Notes under the pieces: model-generated
The model's input: only the letters and a program-made list of their open reading frames with translations
What the model was told of the DNA's origin: nothing
Databases searched by the model: none
Program-made: the position numbers and the translations under genes
Shown here: piece after piece, positions 51,572-60,371 of the stretch
Position numbering within the stretch: the first letter of the stretch is position 1
Layout of the letters: each line of letters begins with the position of its first letter
Assembly: GCA_020073565.1 (NCBI GenBank)
Contig: JAIQEY010000003.1
Span: 1 to 64,000, forward strand
Length of the DNA: 64,000 nucleotides
Reading direction: 5' to 3'
Source: Terriglobia bacterium
GTDB taxonomy: Bacteria; Acidobacteriota; Terriglobia; Terriglobales; Acidobacteriaceae

Positions 51572-52459
51572 CTAAGACTTTTTGTAGTACTTCTGCCGGT
51601 AGTCGCGCATGTATGTTGCCCACGCCTCGGGCTCGGCCTTTTGACGGTACAGCGTGCGGCAAGAATTGCTGCAAAACTCTCTCGTCGTTCGCCGAGGGAC
51701 GACGAACCTGCCACATTCCGTGCGCCTGCATCGGATGATTGGCACAGCCTCCTCCAACTTCAGTTGGCCCTCATGATACCGTTCCAGTCGGTCAAGGATG
51801 AATCGTGCGACCGGCGTCATGATCGTGTCGTAGCCAGAAACGCTCTTCCAGTAATAGAAGGGGGCACCAGAATTGTTTCCGTCCTTATCAAAGTTTTGGT
51901 TTACGTCCATGTCAGAATAGACTTGCCACTCTTCTCCGTGCTTCAGCAAGAAATCCAAAGACTGCTCTCTTTGTTCGGCTGTGCACGCCTTTGGATTGGC
52001 GAGCCACGCAACCATCACCTTGAACTGTGCGTGCAGGTCGTAGGCTCGGCGTCCCAGCGCCTCACCCTCGGTTTTTCCTTTGCGGGTTTCGTAGTCTAGA
52101 TCGCGGAATGACAGGCTTTCCATGGGATCCATGACATGAAATAGATCAGGGAAGCGGATTTCACAGAGGACCAACAACAATCGATAGATCGTAGCAGCTT
52201 TCCAGAAGCCCACGTCATCGTGCGGGTCTGAGTTCGCGAACGCCACAATGCCGTGCCAAACGAGTCGGTTGGGATCGCGCTCCTCAGCAGCACCAACCTG
52301 CTCAGCACATACCCGCTGCAACGACCGCCTTGCCTGTGCCGCCCTCTCCCCAATCTCAGTGATTTCGCGTTCGACTGCCTCCAGCCGACGCCTTCCCTCT
52401 TCGGAGGATGGCGATTGGGGGAGCGGTTCTGCTCGTTGGTTCATGTTCGAGGGCCTCAT
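51572..52459 (-). CDS. Hypothetical protein with C-terminal CGNR-like zinc finger
   Basis: Protein of 295 residues, no signal or membrane segment. The N-terminus has a coiled-coil-like stretch (GRRRLEAVEREITEIGERAA). A central helical region contains FWKAATIYRLLLVLCEIR. Near the C-terminus a zinc-finger-like segment, IIRCRRTECGRFVVPRRTTR then EFCSNSCRTLYRQK, resembles the CGNR zinc finger of stress/uptake regulators. Convergent with thiC (21 bp between stops). First gene of a small accessory island of unrecognised genes; the function is unknown. Confidence 0.68.
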   Translation of the reverse strand: MRPSNMNQRAEPLPQSPSSEEGRRRLEAVEREITEIGERAAQARRSLQRVCAEQVGAAEERDPNRLVWHGIVAFANSDPHDDVGFWKAATIYRLLLVLCEIRFPDLFHVMDPMESLSFRDLDYETRKGKTEGEALGRRAYDLHAQFKVMVAWLANPKACTAEQREQSLDFLLKHGEEWQVYSDMDVNQNFDKDGNNSGAPFYYWKSVSGYDTIMTPVARFILDRLERYHEGQLKLEEAVPIIRCRRTECGRFVVPRRTTREFCSNSCRTLYRQKAEPEAWATYMRDYRQKYYKKS

Positions 52460-52919
52460 GTAATTACGCTACCCTGCCCGTGAGCCAATTTTATCGTAAT
52501 GCTTGTATTCCGAATACTAACAATATTACGGTGAGTTCAGTGGGAGACATCTGTGGATACTCACCTTGTCGAACTTTGTCGGGGAGTCCTGGCTGGCGCG
52601 TCGCCGTGGTTCGTTGTCGTCGTTCTGGTCGCTTGGGTGGCGTGCCGGCGATCCATCACCGTGTCTCTGAGAATAGGTGACCGGCCGCGGGCCCGTAAGG
52701 CCAGGGGCCAACCCTGGGACGGTTAGTGCGGGTGGCCCCGGTCTGCGCAGACAGTAAAGTCCGAGCTTTGGTTGTGTCGGCAGCATCCCTGTTGGGGGTA
52801 CCCCACTTCTCGCGCTTTTCGAGAAGTGGGATTCCAGAAGAGAGCGAGGTTGGGGTTTACCTAAAAGATTCCACTAAGACATGCTCTAGCCGACTCGTAT
52901 GACGAGCGGAACGATTCTG
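52460..52919. other. Intergenic region with hairpin, accessory island
   Basis: 460 bases without a supported gene. The left part is AT-rich with a possible promoter for the zinc-finger gene (reading leftward). The middle is GC-rich with no credible coding frame. A perfect 11-bp inverted repeat is at 52802-52830. An 86-codon minus-strand frame at 52526-52786 has no ribosome-binding site or recognised product. Confidence 0.5.
52802..52830. terminator. Perfect 11-bp inverted repeat
   Basis: CCCACTTCTCG (52802-52812) and CGAGAAGTGGG (52820-52830), loop of seven bases CGCTTTT. Strong stem but no adjacent T-run on either strand; it may end the transcript of the minus-strand gene at 52920, or be a protein-binding site. 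Confidence 0.5.
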
Positions 52920-53915
52920 TCATTTCTTGTCCACTAGCTTGTCACCGGTTTTATCAGCAACGGCTTTATCGGCGGCGACCTTATCAGCAGCAGCCTTATC
53001 GGCAGCAGCCTTATCGGCGGCGGCCTTATCGGCAGCAGCCTTATCGGCCGCGACCTTCGCATCGCCTGTTTTCGGGTCGGCTGATTTTGACAAGATATTT
53101 GGCACGAATGATTCAGAGAAGCCCGCGAGGAAGCAAAAAAACATCTCAGCGATCAACAATCCGTCGCTGCCAGAAGGCAACTTGCCCTCCGGATAGGCAA
53201 TCCCGGCGAACATTTTTGACCGCATAGCCAAAAGCAGTCCAATGCCCGCCAGGAACGCTACGATTGAGCGAGTGGCGCCGGCGATGAGCAGAAACCACTT
53301 CTGTTGATTCACGTTCACTTCAAGCGATCCGAGGTTCAGGCAGACGGAGAATAAGCCCCCTAGAATCGCAAGTGCGGCAGCCAGTATCCACGGGGGCCAC
53401 TTCGCGGGCATTGATCCCGTACTTTGAAGCCGCAGATAAGCAATCCAGACCACCGCCGTGATCAATACAGCGCCCAATTGGTACATCAGCCGCCGCTGTC
53501 CTTCCTCCTTTGCTTGCAGCTTGTCACGAATGCCGTTCAGGATTTCCACCGCTTCGTTTCTTTCCCCGCAAAAAAACATTTCAAACGCATCCGCGGCCAG
53601 TTCCAAAGTTGAGACATTGATGTCGTATTCGCGAGTGCCCTCCTGGGGATTGGCATCGAGCAGCCGATTGATCCGGGCCAGCGCCGAATCAGCGCTTCCC
53701 AAGTCTTTTTCCAGCGTTGGCCCTGTTTCGTAATACAGTTCACAACCGATGAAATAAAGGACGTAATCGTCGCCGACTGCGTACACTTTTCTAATTTTTC
53801 GGCCAGCTCTATCGCCCTCGCCGGCGCGGTAAGTCCGCCAGTCGGGATTAGCTGTCACGGATACTTCTGATGCCGCGTCTGTCTTTCCTCCAAACCAGCG
53901 TCGGAGAACATTCAT
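52920..53915 (-). CDS. Membrane protein with a 5-residue tandem-repeat C-terminal tail
   Basis: Protein of 331 residues, unrecognised family. About residues 1-135 are soluble, with a helical part (DSALARINRLLDANPQEG). Four membrane helices follow (YQLGAVLITAVVWIAYL, WILAAALAILGGLFSVCLNL, FLLIAGATRSIVAFLAGIGL, LIAEMFFCFLAGFSESFVP), the last suggesting a C-terminus outside the bilayer. The tail is made of seven AADKA-type pentapeptides encoded by exact 15-bp repeats (52951-53055), then TGDKLVDKK. The charge pattern (Lys/Asp) is periodic. The start is ATG at 53915. The repeat number is likely to vary between strains. Confidence 0.72.
   Translation of the reverse strand: MNVLRRWFGGKTDAASEVSVTANPDWRTYRAGEGDRAGRKIRKVYAVGDDYVLYFIGCELYYETGPTLEKDLGSADSALARINRLLDANPQEGTREYDINVSTLELAADAFEMFFCGERNEAVEILNGIRDKLQAKEEGQRRLMYQLGAVLITAVVWIAYLRLQSTGSMPAKWPPWILAAALAILGGLFSVCLNLGSLEVNVNQQKWFLLIAGATRSIVAFLAGIGLLLAMRSKMFAGIAYPEGKLPSGSDGLLIAEMFFCFLAGFSESFVPNILSKSADPKTGDAKVAADKAAADKAAADKAAADKAAADKVAADKAVADKTGDKLVDKK
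52951..53055. repeat. In-frame 15-bp minisatellite
   Basis: TTATC recurs at 52951, 52966, 52981, 52996, 53011, 53026 and 53041, exactly every 15 bases. On the minus strand each unit reads as AADKA or a near variant. It lies inside the coding sequence of the membrane protein at 52920-53915. Confidence 0.85.
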
Positions 53916-54374
53916 TGCGTTTTTCCCTTTTTCTTTGACGTTGCGGTAGTACGACGGCGGGGGCCCACATCTCCGGCCGGCAAGTATACCGCGCGTTGCC
54001 AGGTGTTGGCAGAGAAGAATCTTTCGAGAGAGTGGGCATAGGCGGGTATTCCACTTCTAAGTTGCCGGGAGGAAACCCGGGGACAGGGAGGAAACCCGGG
54101 GGGAGGAAACCCGGGGACAGACGGAACGATTCCAAGTGGGAAGGCGGGTGGCCCGTCCAAGCTCCGCTTGGGCTGGGGTGTCGTCCGTCGCTCAAACATT
54201 ACGGGGTCTGTTTCCGAATCTCGTTGCTATCGGTGACGCAGAGGACTAGGCTTAAGAAGTCCCTTTCGCATCTCTCCGTCGTACTTCGGGCACCCGATCC
54301 TTCCAGACGGCCTCTTTGCGCAACCGATAGAAATGAGGGTTCACACGTGGAACCCATCCTTGGAGCACGCTTCT
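53916..54374. other. Intergenic region with a 19-bp tandem repeat
   Basis: 459 bases between the minus-strand membrane protein and a small plus-strand gene. The open frames present overlap each other in several phases and come from repeat-rich DNA; none has a convincing start. The main feature is a tandem repeat of about 19 bp at 54067-54120. Promoters for both flanking genes must lie here, but I cannot point to one. Confidence 0.45.
54067..54120. repeat. 19-bp tandem repeat (three copies)
   Basis: Three copies of a unit close to GGGAGGAAACCCGGGGACA, the second slightly altered at its end. Non-coding, between divergent genes of the accessory island. Confidence 0.75.
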
Positions 54375-54560
54375 ATGAGCGCAACTAGCATCTTTTTCGG
54401 TCTGATGATTGCGCTGTTCGCAATCAGGCTTCTCTACAAGGCACGCAGGCTAAAACCACAAATCGCCGGGCTCGGATCACAAAGGATGTGCCCGGCTTGC
54501 GGATTGATCACATCTCGCTTAAAAGCAAGTTGCTTGGAGTGTGGCAAGTCTCTCCTATAG
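54375..54560 (+). CDS. Small membrane protein with zinc-ribbon tail
   Basis: Protein of 61 residues: one N-terminal membrane helix (TSIFFGLMIALFAIRLLY) followed by a zinc ribbon MCPACGLITSRLKASC-LECG. The ATG at 54375 (GGAGC about 10 nt upstream) gives a membrane-first protein; an ATG at 54333 is possible but adds non-homologous residues. Function unknown. Confidence 0.55.
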   Translation: MSATSIFFGLMIALFAIRLLYKARRLKPQIAGLGSQRMCPACGLITSRLKASCLECGKSLL

Positions 54561-54650
54561 CGGTGAGTGTGCAGCAATTGTGGAGAAACCGCTGCTTGGT
54601 TCACGTTTCCCTAACCGTTTCTCGCGAAGGACAGAAGGCAGTGACAAACT

Positions 54651-54860
54651 ATGGCAAACACAAGATTTGTTGTGAAAGTAGATCGTGGCGGTACTCGCGC
54701 ACCGGAATTCGTGGAGCGGATTGATCGGACCCCTATCCGGATGACACTCAACCGTAAGCTGGCACTGGTGATGGGGAAATTCACAGCGGAAGACGCTGCC
54801 AAGTCCATCCAAAACTCCCGGCGTATCCCGGAGTTAGTACCCGTACAGGTTGGCGCCTAG
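54651..54860 (+). CDS. Small hypothetical protein
   Basis: Protein of 69 residues, basic, no membrane segment (MANTRFVVKVDRGGTRAPEF, then TPIRMTLNRKLALVMGKFTA). GAAGG lies upstream of the ATG at a loose distance. It may be a real small gene of the island: codon choice looks natural and the next gene follows at once. No family recognised. Confidence 0.45.
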   Translation: MANTRFVVKVDRGGTRAPEFVERIDRTPIRMTLNRKLALVMGKFTAEDAAKSIQNSRRIPELVPVQVGA

Positions 54861-54912
54861 CATTCGTGCTGAAAATGGCTACCCGACTTCACGGACATCA
54901 CTGGAGGATTTC

Positions 54913-55122
54913 ATGGAATACTTTCGCCTTGACCATCCACCGGATCGACTGATTCTTTGTAATCGGTCGAACTGCGAAGATATCGCCGACTACTTGGAAA
55001 TCAACGAACACGGAGGCGAATACTTCGCCTGCGCTAACCACACCAGCAGTGAAAAGCATGCTTCAGTTCTGCCGAAGGGCGTTCCCAATGCGGAACCGCA
55101 CCGGAACCGCCCTGCCGCTTGA
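54913..55122 (+). CDS. Small hypothetical protein with Cys/His pairs
   Basis: Protein of 69 residues starting MEYFRLDHPPDRLILCNRSN. It contains Cys residues at CNRSNC and FACANH that could bind a metal. GGAGG lies 5 nt before the ATG at 54913, good translation evidence. An earlier in-frame start at 54850 would include non-conserved residues. Function unknown. Confidence 0.55.
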   Translation: MEYFRLDHPPDRLILCNRSNCEDIADYLEINEHGGEYFACANHTSSEKHASVLPKGVPNAEPHRNRPAA

Positions 55123-55306
55123 CCTGCTCGGCATCACTAGCCGTGTGCCCCAAACATTCGCGTTCTTTGCGAATGTGTGGGTGTGCGCACCACCGAAGGA
55201 TTGAGGGCGCGAAAACACACCTCAGGCGCTGAAACGCGATCGCATTTTCATGGCTTAGCGGCACGCGTAAACTCGTGCCCTCCCCCTTCGCGGTGACGTT
55301 CGCGAT

Positions 55307-55954
55307 TCACCCTCTAAAGTCCGCCACGCCATTCCACACCAACTGCACCGCAATCGCCAAAATCAGAAATCCAAAGATGCGGTTGATCGCGCCCACCGCG
55401 CCCGGCCCCAACCGCTTGACGAACGGACCTCCCAGACATAGCAACAGGTACACCGTCAGACCGATGGCCACAATTCCGATCATCATTCCCGCATAGGCAA
55501 GAAAGCTGTTCGCGTGCGCGGCCAGTCCCATGACCACTCCGATCGACCCCGGCCCGGAGAGCATCGGCATGGCCATGGGAGTAAGTGAAATGTCTTCTTT
55601 GGTCAGCGCTTCGCTGCTTTCCTCCATCGTCATGCGGCTGGACCCTGTCACCATGCCCCAGGCCGTGTTGGCGACGATCAATCCTCCAGCAATCTTGAGC
55701 ACGGGCAACGAAATCCCGAAGAAGTTCAGCACAAACCGGCCGAACAGCATGAAGATGACCAGGATCGCAATTACGTAAAACGCCGTCTTCAAAGCTGTTT
55801 GTCTACGCTCGGGCGCAGGGAAATCTGCCGTCAAGGAGAAGAACATCGGAATCCCGCCAAGCGGATTGACGATGGGGAATAACGCGAGAAACGTGGCCGT
55901 GGCCGCCGTGGGCAGGTCTTGCAGGAGGTGCTGGATGGCTGTTTGAGCGCTCAT
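55307..55954 (-). CDS. MarC family membrane protein
   Basis: Integral membrane protein of 215 residues with about six helices; the MarC/UPF0056 family, of unclear transport role (once linked to antibiotic resistance, since withdrawn). Motifs: TFLALFPIVNPLGGIPMFFS, LPVLKIAGGLIVANTAWGM, LTPMAMPMLSGPGSIGVVMG and VGAINRIFGFLILAIAVQL. The ATG at 55954 is preferred over 56041, which adds 29 residues overlapping the upstream gene's end region. A stop-to-start gap of about 90 bp separates it from the proline-rich membrane protein upstream. Confidence 0.9.
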   Translation of the reverse strand: MSAQTAIQHLLQDLPTAATATFLALFPIVNPLGGIPMFFSLTADFPAPERRQTALKTAFYVIAILVIFMLFGRFVLNFFGISLPVLKIAGGLIVANTAWGMVTGSSRMTMEESSEALTKEDISLTPMAMPMLSGPGSIGVVMGLAAHANSFLAYAGMMIGIVAIGLTVYLLLCLGGPFVKRLGPGAVGAINRIFGFLILAIAVQLVWNGVADFRG

Positions 55955-56047
55955 CAGACCGGGGAAACCGAGTATACCCTTCCGGGCCAGATAAACCGAG
56001 GGTTCGCGACCACGGCGCCAGCGAGCATTCAGCAGCGCCAAGAACTG

Positions 56048-57103
56048 CTACTGCGGTTTGTTGTTGGGCGCGAACGTTCTGTCGATATAGGTAACCGTAT
56101 CGGCCGCAACCAGGCCGTTGTCATGTCTGCGACGGCGCTTGTGATGCCGGGCGTTCCTGGCGACCTGTGCAATCGGTTTGTCACGATAAACAGCGGCGTC
56201 GGGCGTTTTCAAGGCGTCGGCCTTGCGGAGGGAGCTTTCGATCCTGGAGTTAGAGGAAACCGACGGAGCACTCGGCGGCAGTGGGTTCGCTGTTAATCGC
56301 GCCCGCTCCTCTTGTGATCCAGCGACTGGACTTCCCGCAGCCGCGTCGCTTGGCCGCTGTGGCTCGTGTACTGCGAACACGTTCGCTTCTTCTGCTGGAG
56401 CGGTCTGGCGGGACTCAACTGCCGAGTTCTGCACGGAGGACGTGCTTCCATCCCGGCGCACGCCTCTTCCCACCACAATGGCTAGGACGACCACGGCGGC
56501 AAAGCCCACCGCAGTCCGCAAAAACCACCGGCCGGACGCGTCCGACGGCTTGGGTTTCAGCTTGAGTTTGATTTTGGACTTCGACCGCGACCGGTGAATA
56601 ATGATGGTGATCCCAGTCCTGACATGGTCTTGTTCAGGCTCCTGCGTCGGGGGCAGAACTTGTTCGGGCGGAATAATCAGGCTGGGCCCTTCTTCGGGAT
56701 CGGGCAATAGCTTAAGCGGCTGATGGGCCGGGGGCAGCGCCCGCTCAGAGACTGGCGTCGGCAGTTCGATCTGGTCGAACAAACCCTCGGCATTAAAGCT
56801 GATGGGGCCATCCGGGAAGTGTGCTGCCGGGCCCGTTTCCGGCGGACGGCGGAGGAAATCGACCATCGGGGCCTTGAGATGATGGACAAAGTCGAGAGAG
56901 GTCGAGTGGTCGCCAGTGCGCACGGCAACGTTCGCAGTCAGGTCGTTCGAAGCGTCGGCTTCGACCCGTAGCTCAAGGTCGGCGAAGTTATCCGGAATCG
57001 CCTCGGGCGACACGATTTCAACCGCGTATCCGCGGCAGAGCAGATCCAGTGCCAGCTCTCGCGAGCACTGAGGAGAGCGAGAGATGATCCGTGCGAATGC
57101 CAT
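56048..57103 (-). CDS. Single-pass membrane protein, proline/arginine-rich, unknown function
   Basis: Protein of 351 residues. A soluble N-terminal domain (about 1-70) begins MAFARIISRSPQCSRELALD, resembling a conserved acidobacterial segment of unknown role. A proline-rich middle is followed by a basic stretch (HRSRSKSKIKLKLKPKP), one membrane helix (FAAVVVLAIVVGRGVRR) and a low-complexity tail. The polar organisation suggests an N-terminus in the cytoplasm and the tail outside. Not a family I can name. The gene lies between MarC and the M28 peptidase, all on the minus strand. Confidence 0.68.
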   Translation of the reverse strand: MAFARIISRSPQCSRELALDLLCRGYAVEIVSPEAIPDNFADLELRVEADASNDLTANVAVRTGDHSTSLDFVHHLKAPMVDFLRRPPETGPAAHFPDGPISFNAEGLFDQIELPTPVSERALPPAHQPLKLLPDPEEGPSLIIPPEQVLPPTQEPEQDHVRTGITIIIHRSRSKSKIKLKLKPKPSDASGRWFLRTAVGFAAVVVLAIVVGRGVRRDGSTSSVQNSAVESRQTAPAEEANVFAVHEPQRPSDAAAGSPVAGSQEERARLTANPLPPSAPSVSSNSRIESSLRKADALKTPDAAVYRDKPIAQVARNARHHKRRRRHDNGLVAADTVTYIDRTFAPNNKPQ

Positions 57104-57163
57104 ATATTTAACTGCTTTCGGTGTTCTCTGGGACGCGCGCTGGCGCCGCAGAACTTTTGCCGC

Positions 57164-59326
57164 TCAGCGGTATTGCTCGAGAACCAGGACGGCCCGGTTC
57201 AGCGCAGCCGCTAACGTCGCAATCTGTTGTTCAGTTCGGCGAAGATCACCCCTGTCAATCGCCTCACTCACTCCCGGAATCACCACGGCCGCGTACCCGG
57301 TATATTGGCCGGGTGCGTAAATCGCATGGTGGTACCACGGACGGTTGGGTAGCCCCTCTGGAATCAGCAGCGCCCGTTCTGCTTCCCGCAGTTTAGCATT
57401 CAAACGATCGGGCGCTCCAGGCATTTTGTGCTGCCTTTGCAAAATCTTCGCCCCCGCCTGCTCAAAACGGCGCGCCCCTTCTACCGCCGCGGAGAAATCC
57501 GGGGCCTTGTCTCCAAAGCGGTCTTTGGCCTTGTCCTTCGCTGCCTCTAGATAGACCAGAACCTCTTTCCCGTAGTCCTCGTAATCGTACGGAAGCACGT
57601 CGGCACCGGCCATGCGCACCACTTCCAGTCCGTACATGCGCGCCATCTGCTGCTCGTAGCGGAAGTCCGGATCTCCGAACTTCTTGAACCACGCAAAGTT
57701 GTCAAACACCGAGTGATAAACGCCGTAGTCACCCGTCGAACCAATATCGGTGCTCGGCACCCCCAAGTGCTGCAGGAACACGGTGTAGTCCGAGCCGCTG
57801 CCCAGGTCGCCGACTGGGACATCGCCTCGTACATTGGCCGCGGGCGGACGATACGTGCTTGTACTCGTCTCCTGCGGATGGAAACTTTCCTGCTTCGGCT
57901 GGCTGGTCTTTTTCCATGCGTCGTACACGGTGCCGCCCTGCGGCGAAGGTACGGCCTTCGCAATCTCGCGGATAAACTGCTTCAGGGTGGGCACGGCCGA
58001 CGCGCCGAACTTTGTACCCGAAACAGCTACATCCATATTGAAATAGGCGGCTGCGTTCGCCAGATCCTGCGCGTGATCTTCACCCCACTCCGTAGACCCG
58101 ATCAGCCCTTCTTCTTCGGCATCCCAGCTTCCGAACACGATCGTCCGCTTGGGCTTCCATCCTGACTTCAGCAACTCGCCCAGGCCGTGAACCGCCTCGA
58201 GCATGGCCGCTGTGCCGCTGTTCGGATCGACCGCGCCATAAACCCATGCATCGCGGTGATTGCCCGCCACCACCCACTCGTCAGGAGATGTCGCCCCGCG
58301 CGCCTTGCCAATTACATCCCAAATGGTGCGCAGTTGGTAGTCCTGCTTAAGGTGCATCCGTACCTTCGCTGGTCCCGGGCCTACGTGATAGGTGAACGGC
58401 AATGCACCCTGCCATTCGCGCGGCGAGGGCGGCCCGCCGAGATGCTCAAGAATCGGCGAGGCGTCCGCATAGGAAAGCGGGGTTACCGGAATTTTTGGCA
58501 ACTGCTCGGATTGCGCCGGCGATACACGCTTCGAGTCCGGCAAAGTCGGGACCGAGGCGACTCCCGGTGTGGTTGGATCTCCGGGAAACTGGAACATGTA
58601 TCCAACCGATCCGCGCTGCACTCCGCTGGCCGGGCGCCACGGCCCCCTAGGATAGGCATCGCCGCGGTAGTAACCATCGTCCTTCGGATCCGAGTAGATA
58701 ATGACCCCGGCCACCCCACGCTCCTGCGCCACAAACGCCTTCACGCCGCGAAAATTTTCTCCGTAGCGAACGATCACAACCTTGCCCTGCACATCCACGC
58801 CTAAGTGCTTCAGCTTGTCGAAATCTTCCGGCGATCCGTAGTTCGCATAGACCACTTCCGCTTCTGCGTCTCCGGACGGCGACATGCCGTTATACGGGTT
58901 GGCCACTCGCGGGTCGTCCTGAAAGCGATCGTCGTCCACGTGTTCGCGTCGCGGCCCATGCATTTCGACGCCGACGGGCCCTGTCATGTCCACGTTGATT
59001 TCGGAGGGATAGTTGATCCACACCTTGTATTCCACAATCTCGGCATCGAGGCCGGCCTCCCGAAACTTCTTCGCCACATACTCGGCAGTCGCTTTGTCTT
59101 CCGGCGACCCGGCGATGTGCGGCGCCTGCGTGAGAATGCGCAGGTGTTCTTCGGCCAGTTTGGGATCAGGCACGGCCAGAAAGCGCTTTTCGATCTCCTG
59201 CTCCGCGGCCACGTCTCGGAACCCACCGATGACCGCGCTTCCAGATTCTTCTTTGGGATGATCGAAGGCTCGCAGGTTCGAGCCGAGCAACGCGAGGAAC
59301 AAAACTGTACCGGACAAGAGTTTCAT
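57164..59326 (-). CDS. M28 family metallopeptidase, glutamate carboxypeptidase II type
   Basis: Exported zinc peptidase of 720 residues with a signal peptide (LLSGTVLFLALLGSNLRA). Domain order follows the GCPII/transferrin-receptor family: N-terminal part of the peptidase, a PA (protease-associated) insert (GKVVIVRYGENFRGVKAFVA, GVAGVIIYSDPKDDGY), the M28 core with zinc ligands in VVAGNHRDAWVYGAVDPNSG, SWDAEEEGLIGSTEW, YFNMDVAV and VYHSVFDNFAW, and a C-terminal dimerisation domain. All ligand residues are present. It probably trims N-acylated or acidic peptides outside the cytoplasm. The start is ATG at 59326. Confidence 0.93.
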   Translation of the reverse strand: MKLLSGTVLFLALLGSNLRAFDHPKEESGSAVIGGFRDVAAEQEIEKRFLAVPDPKLAEEHLRILTQAPHIAGSPEDKATAEYVAKKFREAGLDAEIVEYKVWINYPSEINVDMTGPVGVEMHGPRREHVDDDRFQDDPRVANPYNGMSPSGDAEAEVVYANYGSPEDFDKLKHLGVDVQGKVVIVRYGENFRGVKAFVAQERGVAGVIIYSDPKDDGYYRGDAYPRGPWRPASGVQRGSVGYMFQFPGDPTTPGVASVPTLPDSKRVSPAQSEQLPKIPVTPLSYADASPILEHLGGPPSPREWQGALPFTYHVGPGPAKVRMHLKQDYQLRTIWDVIGKARGATSPDEWVVAGNHRDAWVYGAVDPNSGTAAMLEAVHGLGELLKSGWKPKRTIVFGSWDAEEEGLIGSTEWGEDHAQDLANAAAYFNMDVAVSGTKFGASAVPTLKQFIREIAKAVPSPQGGTVYDAWKKTSQPKQESFHPQETSTSTYRPPAANVRGDVPVGDLGSGSDYTVFLQHLGVPSTDIGSTGDYGVYHSVFDNFAWFKKFGDPDFRYEQQMARMYGLEVVRMAGADVLPYDYEDYGKEVLVYLEAAKDKAKDRFGDKAPDFSAAVEGARRFEQAGAKILQRQHKMPGAPDRLNAKLREAERALLIPEGLPNRPWYHHAIYAPGQYTGYAAVVIPGVSEAIDRGDLRRTEQQIATLAAALNRAVLVLEQYR

Positions 59327-59401
59327 GACGCTCCAGTGGCAACCAGAATGACTCAGAAAGGTCTGGCTCTGTTGACATCCTCCGAATCAAGCCAATTAAG
59401 A

Positions 59402-59511
59402 GTCCCGAAGGGACGGCTGAAAATAGGCCGTTCAGCGTCTGTTTCAGAACTGGGCCGTCCCTCCGGGACTTGGTTCATCTTTTCCACTTTTCCCACCGCT
59501 GAAGCGGTGGG
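59402..59511. repeat. Composite palindromic intergenic repeat
   Basis: Modules in order: GTCCCGAAGGGAC (59402-59414), an AT-flanked spacer, GTCCCTCCGGGAC (59457-59469), and CCCACCGCTGAAGCGGTGGG (59492-59511, 8-9 bp stem). A related set follows at 59600-59765. The same modules in the same order occur at 63457-63628. Confidence 0.75.
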
Positions 59512-59796
59512 CTAAAATTGATCGCCCCTACGGGGCTGGGTTTCGGTGGTTGTTCTTCCACTGGTCTAACCGCCGAGTGAGTTTCGTAAAAGACTCTTCA
59601 GCGCCGGGTCCTTCCCCCCTGACAAACCAGTCCCGTCAGGGATGACTGAAAGTCTACGGCGAGGTTGCGATTCAGTCGTGCCTCGGGCACTCCCGCGCCG
59701 GCTGATCGCACAGTCCCGGCAGTAAACTGGCGGGCTATTTTCGATGGTCCCTTCGGGACCGTTCCCCACTAGGATGTCAACCGAGCCAAATCATTA
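59512..59796. repeat. Second composite palindromic repeat block
   Basis: Contains CGCCCCTACGGGGCTGGG near 59522, CAGTCCCGTCAGGGATGACTG near 59629, and a perfect palindrome GGTCCCTTCGGGACC at 59746-59760. Together with 59402-59511 it fills the 470-base gap between the M28 peptidase start and the redoxin stop; no gene is visible there. Confidence 0.65.
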
Positions 59797-60312
59797 CTAG
59801 AGTTTCGCCAGCATCGGAAAGATCTCTTCCAGCAGCGGCACTTCTTTCAAGCCGTATGTCTTGCGGAAAGCGATCCGTCCATCGCGATCGATGACAAAGA
59901 CTGCACGCGCGCTCGCGCCCGCATCCGGCCCGGAGTTGTGCAATACACCGTAACGGACGCAGACCTCCCCGTGGGGCCAAAAATCGGCGCAGATCGGAAA
60001 ATCGAACGGCCCGATCGCACGCTCCCAGGTGGTCGTATTCATGATCGAATCGACCGTCACCGCGACCGTTTCCGTGTTGCTCGCCAGCACGCGCGGCCGT
60101 TCCGCCTGATACCCGATCAACTGTTTCGCGCTCACTTCCTGCCAGTTGTGCGGATAAAAGGCCAGCACTACATTCTTTTGACCGCGATATGCGCTAAGAA
60201 GCAGCGGCTTCTTGACGCCGCCAATCAGCGCCGGCAGTTCAAAGTCCGGCGCGACCGTCCCCACGCTCGCTCGCTCGTTTTCGATTACCGCGCGAATACC
60301 CTCTTCCGACAT
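59797..60312 (-). CDS. AhpC/TSA-type redoxin lacking the peroxidatic cysteine
   Basis: Thioredoxin-fold protein of 171 residues, peroxiredoxin-like. Start ATG 60312 (MSEEGIRAVIEN). Fold markers: VAPDFELPALIGG, VVLAFYPHNWQEVSAKQL, VAVTVDSIMNTTTWE and AVFVIDRDGRIAFRKTYGL. In peroxiredoxins the FYPxxxxxVC site supplies the catalytic Cys; here the corresponding residue is Ser (EVSAKQ), and the other cysteines (ICADFWPH, EVCVRYG) are elsewhere. So the usual peroxidase chemistry is not expected. It may be a redox chaperone or a degenerate paralogue. Divergent from the methyltransferase gene. Confidence 0.82.
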   Translation of the reverse strand: MSEEGIRAVIENERASVGTVAPDFELPALIGGVKKPLLLSAYRGQKNVVLAFYPHNWQEVSAKQLIGYQAERPRVLASNTETVAVTVDSIMNTTTWERAIGPFDFPICADFWPHGEVCVRYGVLHNSGPDAGASARAVFVIDRDGRIAFRKTYGLKEVPLLEEIFPMLAKL

Positions 60313-60371
60313 AAAGCAAAGATTGTACCGTGCCTTCAGAGGGTCCCGCTGACGCGTTACACTGATGACTA

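Noticed and set aside
52526-52786. 86-codon minus-strand frame in the accessory island
   Set aside because: Low-complexity product, no start signal and no homology recognised.
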